This document shows, in pieces, positions 1-10,571 of a stretch of 58,600 nt of DNA. A program made the position numbers and the translations under genes. The notes beneath the pieces are model-generated. The model had not been told where the DNA came from. It made no database searches and saw only the letters and a list, made by a program, of their open reading frames with translations. Location of the stretch: contig BFEA01000262.1 of the NCBI GenBank assembly GCA_003427395.1, positions 1,341,376 to 1,399,975 of the forward strand, in the 5' to 3' direction. How positions within the stretch are numbered: the stretch's first letter is position 1; each line of letters begins with the position of its first letter. The DNA comes from Chara braunii (Eukaryota > Streptophyta > Charophyceae > Charales > Characeae).

Positions 1-740
1 TGTGCCAGGTACTAACCTGTGAAGATGGCGCTGTGCTGCAGGTACCTCGAAGACGAAGCTGGAGCTATGACGCTGCAGGTAAGTCTCCCTGGCCTCCGCC
101 CAATCTCTCTCTCTCCAGCAATACTCTAGCTCCTACTAGCGCCCAGCGCTGAAGACTACTGCTAACGCTACTACTACTACTGCAGCGCTCCTCCAGAGTG
201 CTGCTGCCGAATCCTGAAGACTACCTCCCACCTCCTGAACTGCACGTGAAGTGCCCGGGAAGTCCCTATGAACTCCCTGCAGCCTGCAGGGCGGGCCAGT
301 TTTATATAGTGCTGGCCCGTCCAGGAGGCTGCTCTTGCCAATGTCAAAACGTGCCAGACCCTGGCGTTGAAGCTCAAACAAAGGTTGTCTTGAAAACAGG
401 CCCAAAATGGCCTGTGCTAAAACCCTGGTCTGGTGCCTAAGTTTCAGGGCAGGTCGATCTTATGAGGGCCTGAAAATGGCCCTCCGTTTAAGGCTGAAAA
501 CACTCAGGGCCTGGAAGGCCCTGTTTTAGGCTGAAACGACACAGGGCCTGGAGGCCCTTGTTTTCAGGCTTTCAAGCTGAAACTACACAGGGCCTGTAGG
601 CCCTTGTTTTCAGGCTTTTAGGCTGAAAACGACACAGGACCTGTAGGCCCTTGTTTTCAGGCTTTTAGGCTGAAAACAACACAGGGCCTGAAAATGGCCC
701 TCGTTTCAGGTGCAGCATGTTGCAGGCGCAGTATGTGACA
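1..740 (-). mobile_element. Partial LTR, cut by the window edge
   Basis: The reverse complement matches 41118-41790, the 3' LTR of the chromovirus at 38.9 kb, nearly throughout. Shared landmarks include the CAGGTAAGTCTCCCTGGCC stretch and the aggcccaaaatggcc block. On the minus strand the LTR starts at about 740 with TGTCACATACTGCGCC; the partner starts TGGCATACTGCGC. No polypurine tract precedes it, so it is either a 5' LTR whose body lies beyond base 1 or a solo LTR. ORFs here are not real genes. Confidence 0.8.
440..715. repeat. Minisatellite inside the LTR, ~50 bp unit
   Basis: Four to five imperfect units, each with a small palindrome of the type gggcctgtaggccc followed by ttgttttcaggcttttaggctg. 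The same array lies inverted at about 41150-41340. Confidence 0.8.
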
Positions 741-1630
741 GCATCCCACGAAGTGTCTGCTAATTTCTCTCTCACAGTGCAACTGTCAAGTGGACCACTT
801 AACCACACACAGGGGAACCCTGCACTTCTTTCCATTGTTGACTCTATCAGGGCACTGGAAAGGGATACTTTGCTTTGTGTTTTTTCAGTGACAAACCAAC
901 ACACACACACAACACACACACACACACACACACACACACTGATGCACAGACAAACAAGCGAATGACCCGGTGAATGCCCGACTGAATGAATGAACATCCA
1001 GATGAGTAATCAAACTAATAGAAAGAAAGAAAGAGACAAACAAACACATCAAGAAACTGGCAATCGACAAACCAACAAACATACCAACAGACAAACGAAA
1101 CAAACAAACAAGCGTAGAAGCACGTATGAAGGTTTTACTTACAGGATGCTTTCCCAGTTTAATTAAAGTCACAGAAGGAACCTCGTCACTACCCAGCTCC
1201 GTGCAGAACTGTACAGCTGCCTTTGTTGCAGCCGGAGGGGGAACACGAGGCTTCATAGATGGATTAGGAGGATTTAAAGAGGGAATTATAACTTCTACCT
1301 GCACACAGAATCCAGGAAGAGTGCAAAAACCCAAAGTATCAGTCCAAGCAAATTGGGAAACAGCACTGGGGCTAGGCAGCAGATAAAAGCTGTAATAAGC
1401 CTTCAATTGCCATCCACAGAAAGTCATCCTGATTCTCAAACATGCATAGTCAAGAACCATAAATCACACAATGAAGAATATAAGATACCAACATATAGCA
1501 AGCGCTGGGACCCCTTCTCGCCACCTTGCTGCAAAGTCCTCTGGATGACCAACACTCCTCAATCATTACTACCACAAGTGGACCCAGTGCAGCGAAGCCG
1601 AGCCCCAGTCCTGTCTATACACGGCAGGAA
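741..1630. other. No gene seen; A-rich DNA with an (AC)n tract
   Basis: An (AC)n microsatellite spans about 898-939. It is followed to about 1110 by loose aaac/aaag tetranucleotide repeats. Open frames here are short, overlap on both strands and look like nothing known. Confidence 0.5.
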
Positions 1631-1639
1631 GCGTGGCGA

Positions 1640-1832
1640 TGTCCATCCGTGTGTGTGTGTGTGTAGGATCAGCAGTATCGGAATGAATCTTCAGCCAGAA
1701 CATGGAAATATACACTGCCACACTTTTTTTTCTTTTTTTTTCGTGTGCATCGACTGAGCAGCCTGCCAATGTGCAAAATGAGAAGGAATCTTCCGCAAGA
1801 ACATAGGAAGATACACCACGACGGACAGATAC
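1640..1832 (+). repeat. Two truncated MITE-A copies next to (GT)n
   Basis: Both carry the MITE-A core (GGAATGAATCTTC...AGAACATGGAAATATACAC in consensus). The first is joined to (GT)n at 1650-1664. The second is more diverged (gagaaggaatcttccgcaagaacatagg). Neither has both terminal repeats. Confidence 0.6.
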
Positions 1833-1912
1833 ATCGAAAAGAAATCCCGGTGTGAGTATGGACTAAGGAGCTGTCAGATGCAAACGTCACCCCGTGCGCA
1901 CGCGCGTGCGCG

Positions 1913-1951
1913 CGAGAGAGAGAGAGGAGAGAGGAGAGAGAGAGAGAGAGA
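1913..1951. repeat. (GA)n microsatellite
   Basis: Imperfect (GA)n preceded by a cgcgcgtgcgcgc stretch and followed by a MITE-A copy. The same arrangement recurs at 5.3 and 6.3 kb. Confidence 0.85.
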
Positions 1952-1964
1952 GTTTTCCATCCAT

Positions 1965-2016
1965 ACGATGAGCAAAACGGGAATGAATCTGTCGTTAGAA
2001 CATGGAAATGTACACT
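1965..2016 (+). repeat. Left part of a MITE-A copy split by a solo LTR
   Basis: It runs gatgagcaaaacgggaatg through aacatggaaatgtacact, is interrupted by the LTR at 2017-2989, and resumes as gccacattttt. Removing the LTR and one copy of the duplicated target gives the usual MITE-A ending tacactgccaca, which serves as an internal empty-site control. Confidence 0.7.
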
Positions 2017-2989
2017 TGCAGTAACCCGTGTTCTGCAGTGGTCTGGGCCCTCGAACGGAGCCCAGACAACGCAGGCCAAACTCGGCCTGCACCAGGCAGT
2101 GTGACCACGCACTGCCCTTGGAAAGTCAAGGGTCTAAGTCAACTGTCAGGACAAAGGTACCACGCCCAGGCCCTTGGTCGGATACACTCACTTGTTGTGC
2201 GCAGGTACCCAGACAGCATCAAGACCACAGGGAATTCGGCTTCAGGCCAATCTGGGCCGTCAATTGCATTGAGATCTCGACGGCTGAAGGAAGCAGCACC
2301 TGGGGTCCAGACCCCGCGTCAACGCTACAAAAGCGCTGACCTCTTGGCTTCGAGGAACATTCTGTCTTGTGTCAATGCTGACCTCTCGCGTTGACATCGA
2401 CGCTGGCTCGACAATGGTTGGACGCTGGCTCTACGCTGGCACTTGGGCGACTACCGCGACGCGCTGCTGGCTTGGCATGGTGGCTGGCTGGCAATTGTCT
2501 TCAGGGCATGCTGACGTGGCAGCTGCCACGCGCTGCTGCTGATGTGGCCGCTGCCACGTATTTTATTATTGTTGACGTGGCGAGGCTTCGTGACTGGTAT
2601 TGCTGTTCTGTTGAGAAGACATTCGGGAGGAGATCATGATTGTGTGGCGATAGTGGATACGTACCTGGTTATCTCGACGTCGACATTGCTCCAGCTTGAT
2701 GATGAGAACTGATTGATGTGCCACGTGGCACATTGTGATAGTACTTCAGATGCGCGTTTAGATTATTGATTACCGAGGTGGTGATCAAGGAGGGAGCCCG
2801 AGGAAGAAGTGGGCATTGTCGCTCTCTCCACTCTCTAAGTCTATTCTCCCTCCTCTCTTCTTCGTCTGTGTATGTTTCCCCCATCTCATTATATCTGGAC
2901 ATGGTTATGATTATTGATAATCATCAGCAGGTTGTTATCTATCTGGGCTTGCACTGTTGACAAGTGCCTTCACGATCTGGGTTCATTGC
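2017..2989 (+). mobile_element. Solo LTR with TSD
   Basis: Begins TGCAGTAACCC and ends GGTTCATTGC(A). It is homologous over its length to 35369-36539 (TGCAATAACCC...GGTTCATTAC). Flanks repeat ACACT on both sides (2012-2016 and 2990-2994); if the LTR is taken to end in CA the TSD is the 4-bp CACT. No internal coding region is attached, so this is a solo LTR left by LTR-LTR recombination. Shared internal landmarks include caggtaccCAGACAGCATCA near 2205. Confidence 0.75.
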
Positions 2990-3182
2990 ACACTGCCACA
3001 TTTTTGGTCTTTGGCAGTGTATATTTCCATGTTGTGGCAATGGATACTTCCATGTTCTAGGGGAAGATTCAGTCCCATTCTGCTCATTTCGTGAAGCGTG
3101 GCAATGTCGGTCTGTGTGTCTGTGTGTGTAGGATGAGCAAAATCGGAATGAATCTTCAGCCAGAACATATACACTGCAAAAT
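2990..3182. repeat. MITE-A fragments in both orientations
   Basis: A minus-oriented copy (ggcagtgtatatttccatgtt, then ttctaggggaagattcagtccc) is followed by a plus copy starting gaagcgtggcaatgtcgg, with gtgtgtctgtgtgtgtag replacing one end. Confidence 0.6.
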
Positions 3183-3188
3183 CGGTCA

Positions 3189-3189
<1 letters not shown>

Positions 3190-3220
<31 letters not shown>

Positions 3221-3300
3221 TGTCATATTCGCTATACACTCAAAAAAAGCATGACTGTACCAGACTGTTTCGTCGGACTTTCACCGACTCATCAGGAGGT
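3190..3300 (+). repeat. (GT)n plus repeat family B copy 1
   Basis: A (GT)n tract at 3190-3222, then about 75 bp that match the reverse complement of 58470-58550 closely (agcatgac, ccagactgttt, gtcggactttcaccg). The core GTCGG-acttTCA-CCGAC can fold as a 5-bp hairpin. Weaker relatives lie at about 37575 and 49265. Confidence 0.6.
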
Positions 3301-3945
3301 TGTGTGTGTGTGTTTTAGATTTTCCCCACAACAGCCCCAATTCCACCCAGGTGAATAGATTCAGAATCAAAGCAGTCTTTGTCCTATTGCAGCCAACGAG
3401 AGCATTTGAGATGTCCAACATATTAAAGCAATTTTATAATTAGACAGTTTCTTGCTTGTCCTTGGGGTACCCCTTTCATTGTTCTTGCAGCTCCCCTTTA
3501 ACTGTGCCTCTTATGCACAAGGCTGCCCACGTTGATTGTGGTTGAGTGGCAGCTGCCCACATACCCGTGTGCCTTCACGGCCCACTTGCACGTTATTTCA
3601 GGAGGCAGAGTAAAAGGGAAGGTACGCTCCTGTGCTTCTCTTCAGAGCTTCATACTCCTGTTCATTTCACTTCAGATCTTCAGCTTATACAGTCTGTGTC
3701 CGTCCTTCATCTTCATACTTCCGTTCACTTCATTTCTGATCTTCATATCGTCTATATACTCTTAATGATGCTCATTCGTATGTATTTGTTAGTAGTACAA
3801 GGGGAGTGGAGTGGAGGGTGGAGGGTAAGGGGTAGAAGGCAGAGTTCTCTAGGAGTATGGGGCAGGGGAGGTAGGGGCAACGGGAGGGCCGGATAGAGTA
3901 TGACATTCAAAAAAGAGCAGGGGAAAGGCGTATAACGGGTTTCAC
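3301..3945. other. No gene seen
   Basis: It contains a loose internal repeat (cttcatactcctgttcatttc and cttcatacttccgttcacttc near 3650-3740) and a G-rich stretch at 3798-3895. No protein signature was found. Confidence 0.4.
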
Positions 3946-3951
3946 AGATTT

Positions 3952-4534
3952 CTAAATATTCACCGCTGAACTGTGCAACTGGCCACCGCTACAGACCGGA
4001 CAGGACCGATTCGGGTGCGGGCTATGGAAGCACCACATCCAATATTCGCAGTCACAGTTGCTGCATCGAATGGCACGGCGCAGACAGATGTCACAGGCTA
4101 CTTGGCTGCTAGGAACACAGAGGCACGTCGACCGCAATCATAGAGGCATTGCAGTTCCAGCCCCTGTCTACAAATTGGACATGACATGTCGGGGTGCCGT
4201 ACATGAGTACAGTACTGACTGTCATCATACAAATGGAAGCAAAAACTCGCATGTGACTATACTTTCATAATCCTCACGGCACAAGGCATGTGAACCACAT
4301 GCTAGTTGAATCTCCGGCGGGTCATCACAAAACGGCATGGAGCATCTTTCTTGGGCTTCCTCATTATATATTCCTTCTCTATGGGCAGACGACGACAGGG
4401 AGGATCGGTCCAACGCAAGGGCATTCGGCTGCTGCAGGATATGATCCACAACAGTTCGCCCTGGTGGTGATAAACTATGAGCACATCGGTCTGCCGGTGG
4501 TTCATATAGAAGTCTATTTTCCTCCTCGGACTGC
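3952..4534 (-). pseudogene. Degenerate RING-finger-like coding region
   Basis: Three minus-strand blocks look like zinc-finger coding sequence. Block 1 (about 4534-4249) opens after the acceptor-like gaacacag and contains ERCSMPFCDDPPEIQLACGS followed by HALCRED, like the first half of a RING domain. Block 2 (about 4258-4098, shifted frame) contains DMSCPICRQGLE, the CPxC end of a RING, then a TAG stop. Block 3 (4137-3952) has CDICLRRAIRCSNC and SCPVCSGG, a second cysteine-rich module. RING domains bind two zincs and usually act as ubiquitin E3 ligases. Here the expected second cysteine after HALC is Asp and the blocks lie in different frames, so this is probably a decayed copy or a gene with introns I could not place. 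The fold assignment is from motif spacing only. Confidence 0.45.
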
Positions 4535-4590
4535 TGTGTTCGTCATTCGTCTGGCACGAAAGAGGGAGATCCGTCAGCGGTTGCCGTAGG

Positions 4591-4597
4591 TGTGTGT

Positions 4598-4637
<40 letters not shown>
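4591..4637. repeat. (GT)n microsatellite
   Basis: (GT)n with one tct interruption, directly upstream (on the minus strand) of the RING-like blocks. It is followed by caaattctctctctcatttcc, which recurs as caaattctttcgctcattccc at about 5529. Confidence 0.85.
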
Positions 4638-4639
<2 letters not shown>

Positions 4640-4786
4640 TGTTGAAGCACGCCAAATTCTCTCTCTCATTTCCTCCACATCAGACAAAACATCCATCCAT
4701 AACAAAAAGGTATAGATAGCTAATGTGAAAGAAAATGCAAGGTTGGCCACGCTTGTGTGGTTCAGCGCCATGTGCCCACACACCCG

Positions 4787-5190
4787 TCTGCCGCCAAAGC
4801 TGCACACTTGCACATATACACATGCATATTTTCAAATTCCACAAGGTGATGGAGGGCAGAAGGCAACTTACCTAAGACAAGACTTCTCCAGCAAGAAGGC
4901 ACCGACCCAACCCCCTCAAAGGTCCGAGAAAATTTGGAGAGCCTTCCGCATCGGCCCACAAAACCAAAAACTCATCTACCAAAAACAAACAAATATAACA
5001 GCATTGGCATTCCCGACATTTATCTTAAACTACACACTCGCATCACTGCCAAAGAGGAGGAAGAACATAAGAGAACTTTCCTAAGACAGAAGACTCCTCC
5101 AGCAAGAACGCATCGGCCCCCCCTGCTAAGGGTCCAAAAAAACTGGGAAAGCCTTCCACGACGGCCCACGAAACATACATTCCCCCCGAA
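4787..5190. repeat. Two diverged direct repeats, ~212 bp apart
   Basis: cctaagacaagacttctcca at about 4871 is repeated as cctaagacagaagactcctc at about 5082, and similarity continues through gagccttccgcatcggccca versus aagccttccacgacggccca. Intervening sequence is poorly conserved. Origin unknown. Confidence 0.55.
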
Positions 5191-5336
5191 GGGAACTCGT
5201 GGCCACCCGTAAACATCCAAACAGCCCATGCTCTAAAGCAGGCCAAAGAATTAGGCCGTGTATAATCAACAAAACCAATACGACATATCCAACCGCAAAA
5301 AGAGAGAATAGCTCGCTAGTACGAGCCTGATCCTAG

Positions 5337-5344
5337 TGTGTGTT

Positions 5345-5383
<39 letters not shown>

Positions 5384-5505
5384 GAGAGAAGAGAACAGGA
5401 AAGTCTCCAACCTCGCGGCTGACCTCATGGTACTTCCATCGATAGGATGAGCAAAATCGAATGAATCTACTGCTATAACATGGGAACATACACTGCCACA
5501 CATGT
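5337..5505 (+). repeat. (TG)n(AG)n followed by a MITE-A copy
   Basis: A compound microsatellite at 5337-5379, then 5430-5505 with tacttccatcgataggatga and cgaatgaatctactgctata. In these copies the left MITE-A terminus is replaced by the tacttccatcgatagg leader. Confidence 0.65.
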
Positions 5506-5594
5506 GTGTGTGTTGTTTTAAAAGAACCCAAATTCTTTCGCTCATTCCCTTCACAGATCATAGCAAGCCGTCCTAGTTGACCTGCATACGCTCC

Positions 5595-6030
5595 GAGCTT
5601 AGGAGATCAGCGCCCTGAGAAACGAGCGACGTTAAACACCCTTGGCTGACTTACCTCTGCAATTGCATTTAAACTACATATACTTGGCCGAGCTATCGAT
5701 GTCGAGCCTGAATATGCCCTGCGCGCCGTTTCGCGCCGACCTGCCAGCAAAACGAAAAAAAATGGTTTTGGCTGGCGGCGTCAACCTTTCAGGTCCGGTA
5801 CACTGAGCCTCTGAAACTTGTGGGGCTTTAACGACAACGCCCTGCGGCCGACATATGAGCCAAGTACTGGTGGTTTAAAAGCTTTCGCACGTGGGTCAAT
5901 GGCTCGGTAGGGATACGCCCCGAAGGGTGGTGACAGCCCCTTAGGGAAGGTAAGTTGTGCCCCGCGGAAGCCTACCCTGTCGTAGGAGACCGCCGGAAGT
6001 ACAACTCGCGCACCCCGTTAGACTGGCGAG
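5595..6030. repeat. R2 repeat, copy 1 (interrupted)
   Basis: It matches 20915-21326 and 47765-48118 in order: ggctgacttacctctgcaa, gctcggtagggatacgcccc, gggtggtgacagcccc, ggtaagttgtgcc and cctgtcgtaggag. The part equivalent to tagcatagggggtacg is missing. A foldback element sits inside it. No coding potential is seen. Confidence 0.65.
5665..5882. mobile_element. Foldback (TIR) element, ~218 bp
   Basis: Left end GCATTTAAACTACATATACT, right end (reverse complement) GCTTTTAAACCACCAGTACT, and similarity of the arms continues through TTGGC and TGTCG. The two intact R2 copies lack this segment at the equivalent point (cctctgcgataatag...gctcggcagg), so it is an insertion. It shares its terminal motif with 13596-13786 and 50626-50932. 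Confidence 0.6.
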
Positions 6031-6187
6031 GTGACAACAAAACCACATCCGTTTCAGCAGCTTGCGAGATTACTTACTCGTTGTCTCTGTCTCCCATATT
6101 TTGCTTTGTTTGACTCATGCATGACATCGTCGGGACGGCTCTCGCCTTCTGCGAAAAAGACTAGAGCCGATGCGCTCAACAGGTGGC

Positions 6188-6188
<1 letters not shown>

Positions 6189-6259
<71 letters not shown>

Positions 6260-6262
6260 TGT

Positions 6263-6296
<34 letters not shown>

Positions 6297-6343
6297 AAGA
6301 GAGAAAGAGAGAAAGTGAGCGAGAGAGAGAGAGAGAGAGAGAT
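6189..6343. repeat. (GT)n(GA)n compound microsatellite
   Basis: About 80 bp of nearly perfect (GT)n, then (GA)n with gaaa interruptions. Open frames through it are translation of the microsatellite only. Confidence 0.95.
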
Positions 6344-6720
6344 TCATCGATAGGATGAGCAACACACCAGCCAACAGGTAAGTCTCCAACCCCACGGCTG
6401 GCCTCACACTACTTCCATCGATAGGATGAGCAAAATTGAATGAATCTTCCCCTAGAACATGGAAATATACACTACGACACGTGTATGTGTGAGCGAAAGA
6501 GAGAGAGAGTTTTCCAGCCATGCACGCAAAGAGAGAGAGAGGCTACTTCCATCGATAGGATGAGCAAAACCGGAATGAATCTTCCATTAGAATACAAAAA
6601 TAGACACTGCTGTCCAACCATGCGCGAGAGAGATAGAGAGAGGTTACTTCCATCGATAGAATGAGTAAAATCCGAATGAATCTTCCGGTAGAACATGGAA
6701 ATATACACTGGCACTTTTTT
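6340..6720 (+). repeat. Four MITE-A relics in tandem
   Basis: Relics lie near 6342 (fragment), 6412-6482, 6543-6625 and 6647-6718. Each carries cttccatcgatag(g/a)atgag and then a gaatgaatctt core. Short (GA) tracts separate them, as if the microsatellite and the MITE spread together. Confidence 0.65.
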
Positions 6721-6814
6721 TCCTTTTCTTTTCTTTTTTTTGTGTATGAGAGAGAGAGAGAGACAGAGAGAGGGAGAGAGAACAAGTCAATCTCCATATA
6801 TTTTTTTATTTTTG

Positions 6815-7500
6815 TCTTTTGTGCATTGGATCTGAACACGCTAAAACCCGCAGCTATGAATTTGTATTCGAACATGAGTGGCGAGCCGGCCACAAACACG
6901 CTGAAAAGGGCTGCTATGAACAACGTGAATGGAAACAAAGTGCCGCCACAAAAGATTCGTTTTCCAAGCACAAAGCAAAACAGCCCACCAACCAACTGCA
7001 CGTGGGGCCAAAATACGCTTCAATCTGTCCTTCTCAATCTTTGGGTTTGCCAAGAGCTTTCATCATTTTTGAAATTTGATTAATATCCACTGAGACTTCC
7101 TCTTTGATCTCTTACTTGTCATTCCCTTTTTATTTTCCTTGTCCTCTCATCAGATTCCTCCCTTCTGATTGAGTTGGCTGATAACTGGTGCTTATGATGG
7201 TGGTTAGTACAAACCATAAAGGTCTGTTCGTGGGCAGTCTTTGGATCCTGTAGACCGATCCAGGATGACCCTTCATGACCGAAAAACTGGACAGCTTCCA
7301 TTCAATGCCAGAATGGAGTGCCCAAGATTCAGTCATGGTCCAAGTCTGGCACCACGAACCCCAGTAGCTCGACAGGCATCATTATCGTTGCACAAAACAA
7401 AGCGGCCCACTAACCAACTGCACGTGAGGCCAGAAGACATGGGAAAATAGAAAAAATAAACAACTTGAAGTCTGCAGCTACGTACTTGAATTCAAACATG
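6815..7500. repeat. Diverged direct duplication
   Basis: acaaagcaaaacagcccacc/aaccaactgcacgtggggcc near 6970 recurs as acaaagcggcccacta/accaactgcacgtgaggcc near 7396. An aacacgctaaaacccgcagc block at 6835 has relatives at 6895 and 7462. No protein family was recognised. Confidence 0.5.
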
Positions 7501-8171
7501 CGCCCTCATATTTGCGACCCCGCCAGCTACTACTGCCCACACAACGCCACGGGCCCAACAGGGAAGAACATTTTCCCAACACTGGCAGTCGAGCCCCACG
7601 GCAGCGTCACACGAGACCCGAGTTTATAGAAAAAGTTACAAATACAATTGAAGTTTCATCTCCCAAGCACCACAACCCAAAATGGCACAGTAAAATCCCC
7701 TTTGCGCTTGGCTCACGCCTAGTCAATAACATAGCCTAATTTCCCTCACACTTCCTCCAAACGGCTTTCTCATAAACTCCACTTTCTTTACGTTCCCTCC
7801 CACCTCCTCCTAGGCTCCCTTGGCAAGCATCCATGATGATGGGGATCCACCACGACCAAGATCAACAAATCTGTGAAAAGTCACACTTCACCTCTTTCTA
7901 ACATAGCGATGTACGAGATCGCCAGGGAAAACTTTCGGGCAACCTAGCAGTCTGATGAAGGAAAGCACTGTACAATATGACGAGGGAAGACTGCATTTGC
8001 TCGGCAATCTGTTCCTCAAATATGAGGAAATATCCAGAAGAATGAATTGGCTTGGCAAATAGTATTGGATACAGGCAGAGAGCGGACCGGTCCCTTTGTC
8101 TTGCAGCTGAGCTTCATTTAAAATAGGGGCACCACAACTCTATATTCAAAATCGCACTGCAATAGCCGCTT
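7501..8171. other. No gene seen; short shared block
   Basis: The 7550-7625 part resembles 17940-18010 (aacactggc...gcgtcac(a/g)cgagaccc). Nothing else is recognisable before the LTR at 8172. Confidence 0.4.
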
Positions 8172-9260
8172 TGTGATGACCCGACCAAACATGGACCGAA
8201 ACACACGGCTGATTTATGAGTTTTGCTCATAGACTGAATGCCTTGCTAAGTTTCCCACACCCTGAAGCGGGGTAAGAGGCCCGCAGCACTTGAAGCAGCA
8301 CGGGGAAACACTCAAGTAGAAGGTAAGCCGGTACCACACCCTGAAGCGGTAGATGTGCCGGGTACTGGAGGCCGAGCAGAAGAAGACAAAAGTGGCATTT
8401 TTAGAGGCCCAGTAGTTGTAGGCTAGGTCTAGGCGGGTACCAGTCTGAGTCTACGGCCTGTACGAGCAATATCAGAGTATGCAATGATGTTTTCCTCCAA
8501 AAGGGAGGCGGTACCGGTTGCTTGGAAGGTCAAGCGGCCTGGAAGTCACCGCCCAAGAGGCAAGCAGGCCGCTATATCTCCAGATCGGGCGAAGAGCCCA
8601 GCCTCATTGTCGGTGTGCAAGTTTGGTGACACACTGGTTGGAGCGTTGGCTGGAGCAGCGCTGTTGGGGAAGAAGCAAGGACTTGGGGGACAAAGAAGGC
8701 CAGGAAGGGGGAAGAGCGCCAGAGGTACTTACCTGGCTATGGTGGCAGCCATCTTCATCACCTTGGCGGGCACTGCACCAGGGAGACCCCTGCTGCGGAG
8801 AGCTACACCAAGAAGCTCCGAGGTAGAGTCAGGCACGGTGGCCTGAGCTAGAGCAGCCATAGCTGCTTTGCGTTGTCCTTTGCACAGTAGGGCAAGGCCC
8901 AAGTAGTCCGCCATAGCCTCGGCCTATGAGAGTGAAGAGTGAGGGAGGCGACCATGGCTAGGGTGGACCTCAAGTGATACCTGTAGTAGAAGACGGATGC
9001 AGACATTGATTCTGGTTCAGTCATTCAACATTGTACGATCATTTCTTGTGTGAATAAGAGAGGAGGAGATAAGGAGGAAGAGAGTGTTGGGCGAAGAAGA
9101 AGAGCTTTGTCATTTGTCTATATTGGTATAGATCATCATCTTTTTCTTTCTTTCTTCTTATTTTTCTTCTTACCCTCTCTCTCCTATCAAATTCATTTAT
9201 TTCTTTCTGCAATTGGACAACATTATACTATCTGATGAATGTGTATCTCGAAATTGGCCA
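8172..9260 (+). repeat. 5' LTR
   Basis: It matches 24353-25706 end to end but lacks a segment equal to about 24430-24620. It ends TTGGCCA. A typical primer-binding site directly after the LTR is not obvious; TGGTGAGACTCGACT at 9281 could pair with a tRNA 3' end but lies about 20 bases downstream. Confidence 0.85.
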
Positions 9261-9301
9261 AGAGAGCGGATTCTACTTGCTGGTGAGACTCGACTTTGCT
9301 G

Positions 9302-9352
9302 CCCTAACCCTAACCTAAGTGGTTGAGGGCAACACTTAGGGTTAGGGTTGGA
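9302..9352. repeat. Palindrome of telomere-like CCCTAA/TTAGGG units
   Basis: ccctaaccctaacctaagtg, an 11-base gap, then cacttagggttagggttgg: two arms of TTAGGG-type repeats facing each other, about 40 bases inside the 5' LTR boundary. Confidence 0.7.
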
Positions 9353-10571
9353 TGTAAGGGAAGTGGGGCAGCGTAGCTAAAGGAAGCTGCCCCCACCTGG
9401 TTAGGTCATGTGGGGTCGACATTGAACCTAACCAGTTTGCTTGAGAGTGAGATTAGGGTGGCGAAACATTTTGTGGAGACCATGCGGCAACTTGAGAGAG
9501 ACGACAGTGAGAGGCACTCGCACCTGCAATGTGATTCAAGGGAAACACTTGGCAACTTAAGGGTTGCCCTCAAGTAGGCAAACTTGAGGGTCAGCGACCA
9601 TTCAGCATCTACGGACTGCAAGTTGCTACTTTGTTCTCCAGCATCGGCGGGGGACCCGGAGTTGCACTTTGGTGTTGGAGTCAGACCCTCCTAGGAGATA
9701 GGACACTAGTGTAGGGGTAGCGTTAAAGGGGTCAGGAGGATCACATGAGAGGGGGGTGAGTTCTATTCATCTCGAAGCTCAAGCCACTCAGGTAAGTGTC
9801 GTGCACCTACGGGATGCCCATGTATGTGTGCATGGTATTGATTGTCCTTCTGGGGTTATTCTGGGTTTCTTTTTCTCCTCTCTGGTCTTGATTGTGTGAT
9901 TGAATGTGTGTGAACTACCTACTCACCTGATGGATGGAGAAACGAAGTATCTTGATTTGAATGTCGATTCCTTCTACAGTGCTTTGTCTTTTCATCTCTT
10001 AACGGTTATAGTCTATAGGTTCTACTGGAAGTTAAAATTCATTTTCAGGATGGTAGAGGCAGAAACTTAGTCCATGTGGGACTCCTCTTGGTTGGGAGTC
10101 GGTCACGACTTACGTGGGACCGGGCCCAAACAAGAAGAGCCCTTAGACCAGAATCTGTTAGACATTACTCCATTCTCTTCCTGAGATCCAAAGTTTATTC
10201 TTGTTGGTTAGGACACCCACTGCCGAGGGGAACTCAACTTAGACGTTTCGCATGCTTTTGATCACACCGTTTGTGCCTTGACTCGCACCCTATACACCAC
10301 TCAATTCTCCATTGTTGCATTTCGTCACTCGTCGTCTGATTTGTTGAACGGTCACGGAGCTGGTCAGACTGGACTCGAGAGGACCTCGTATGCAGTCTGA
10401 TCAGACTAGGTCGCTGGATCAGACCTCTCCTGTTTTTTTTTTATTTTGTGGTTCGCTGCTTTCTAGTCCAAATGTCGCTCCGGCTAGTTCTACCTTCTCT
10501 TCTTTGAACTTTTCAGTCTGTTTCTTTTCCTGAATTCATATTTTGATGCCCTTTCCTGAATTCATATTTTG
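9353..10571 (+). other. Untranslated leader of the chromovirus
   Basis: There is no convincing coding sequence between the LTR and gag. A 26-27 bp tandem duplication (cctgaattcatattttgatg twice) lies at about 10531-10578, so the presumed gag start ATG at 10572 has a duplicate 26 bases upstream. Confidence 0.5.

Noticed and set aside
6031-6521. Long frames of repeated Cys-Val, Thr-His, Arg-Glu or Leu-Ser (also at 43.4-43.8, 46.2, 51.3, 52.3 and 58.4 kb)
   Set aside because: Translations of dinucleotide microsatellites, not proteins.
9281-9296. TGGTGAGACTCGACT as primer-binding site
   Set aside because: It could match a tRNA 3' end but lies about 20 bases past the LTR end, further than usual; left only as a remark.
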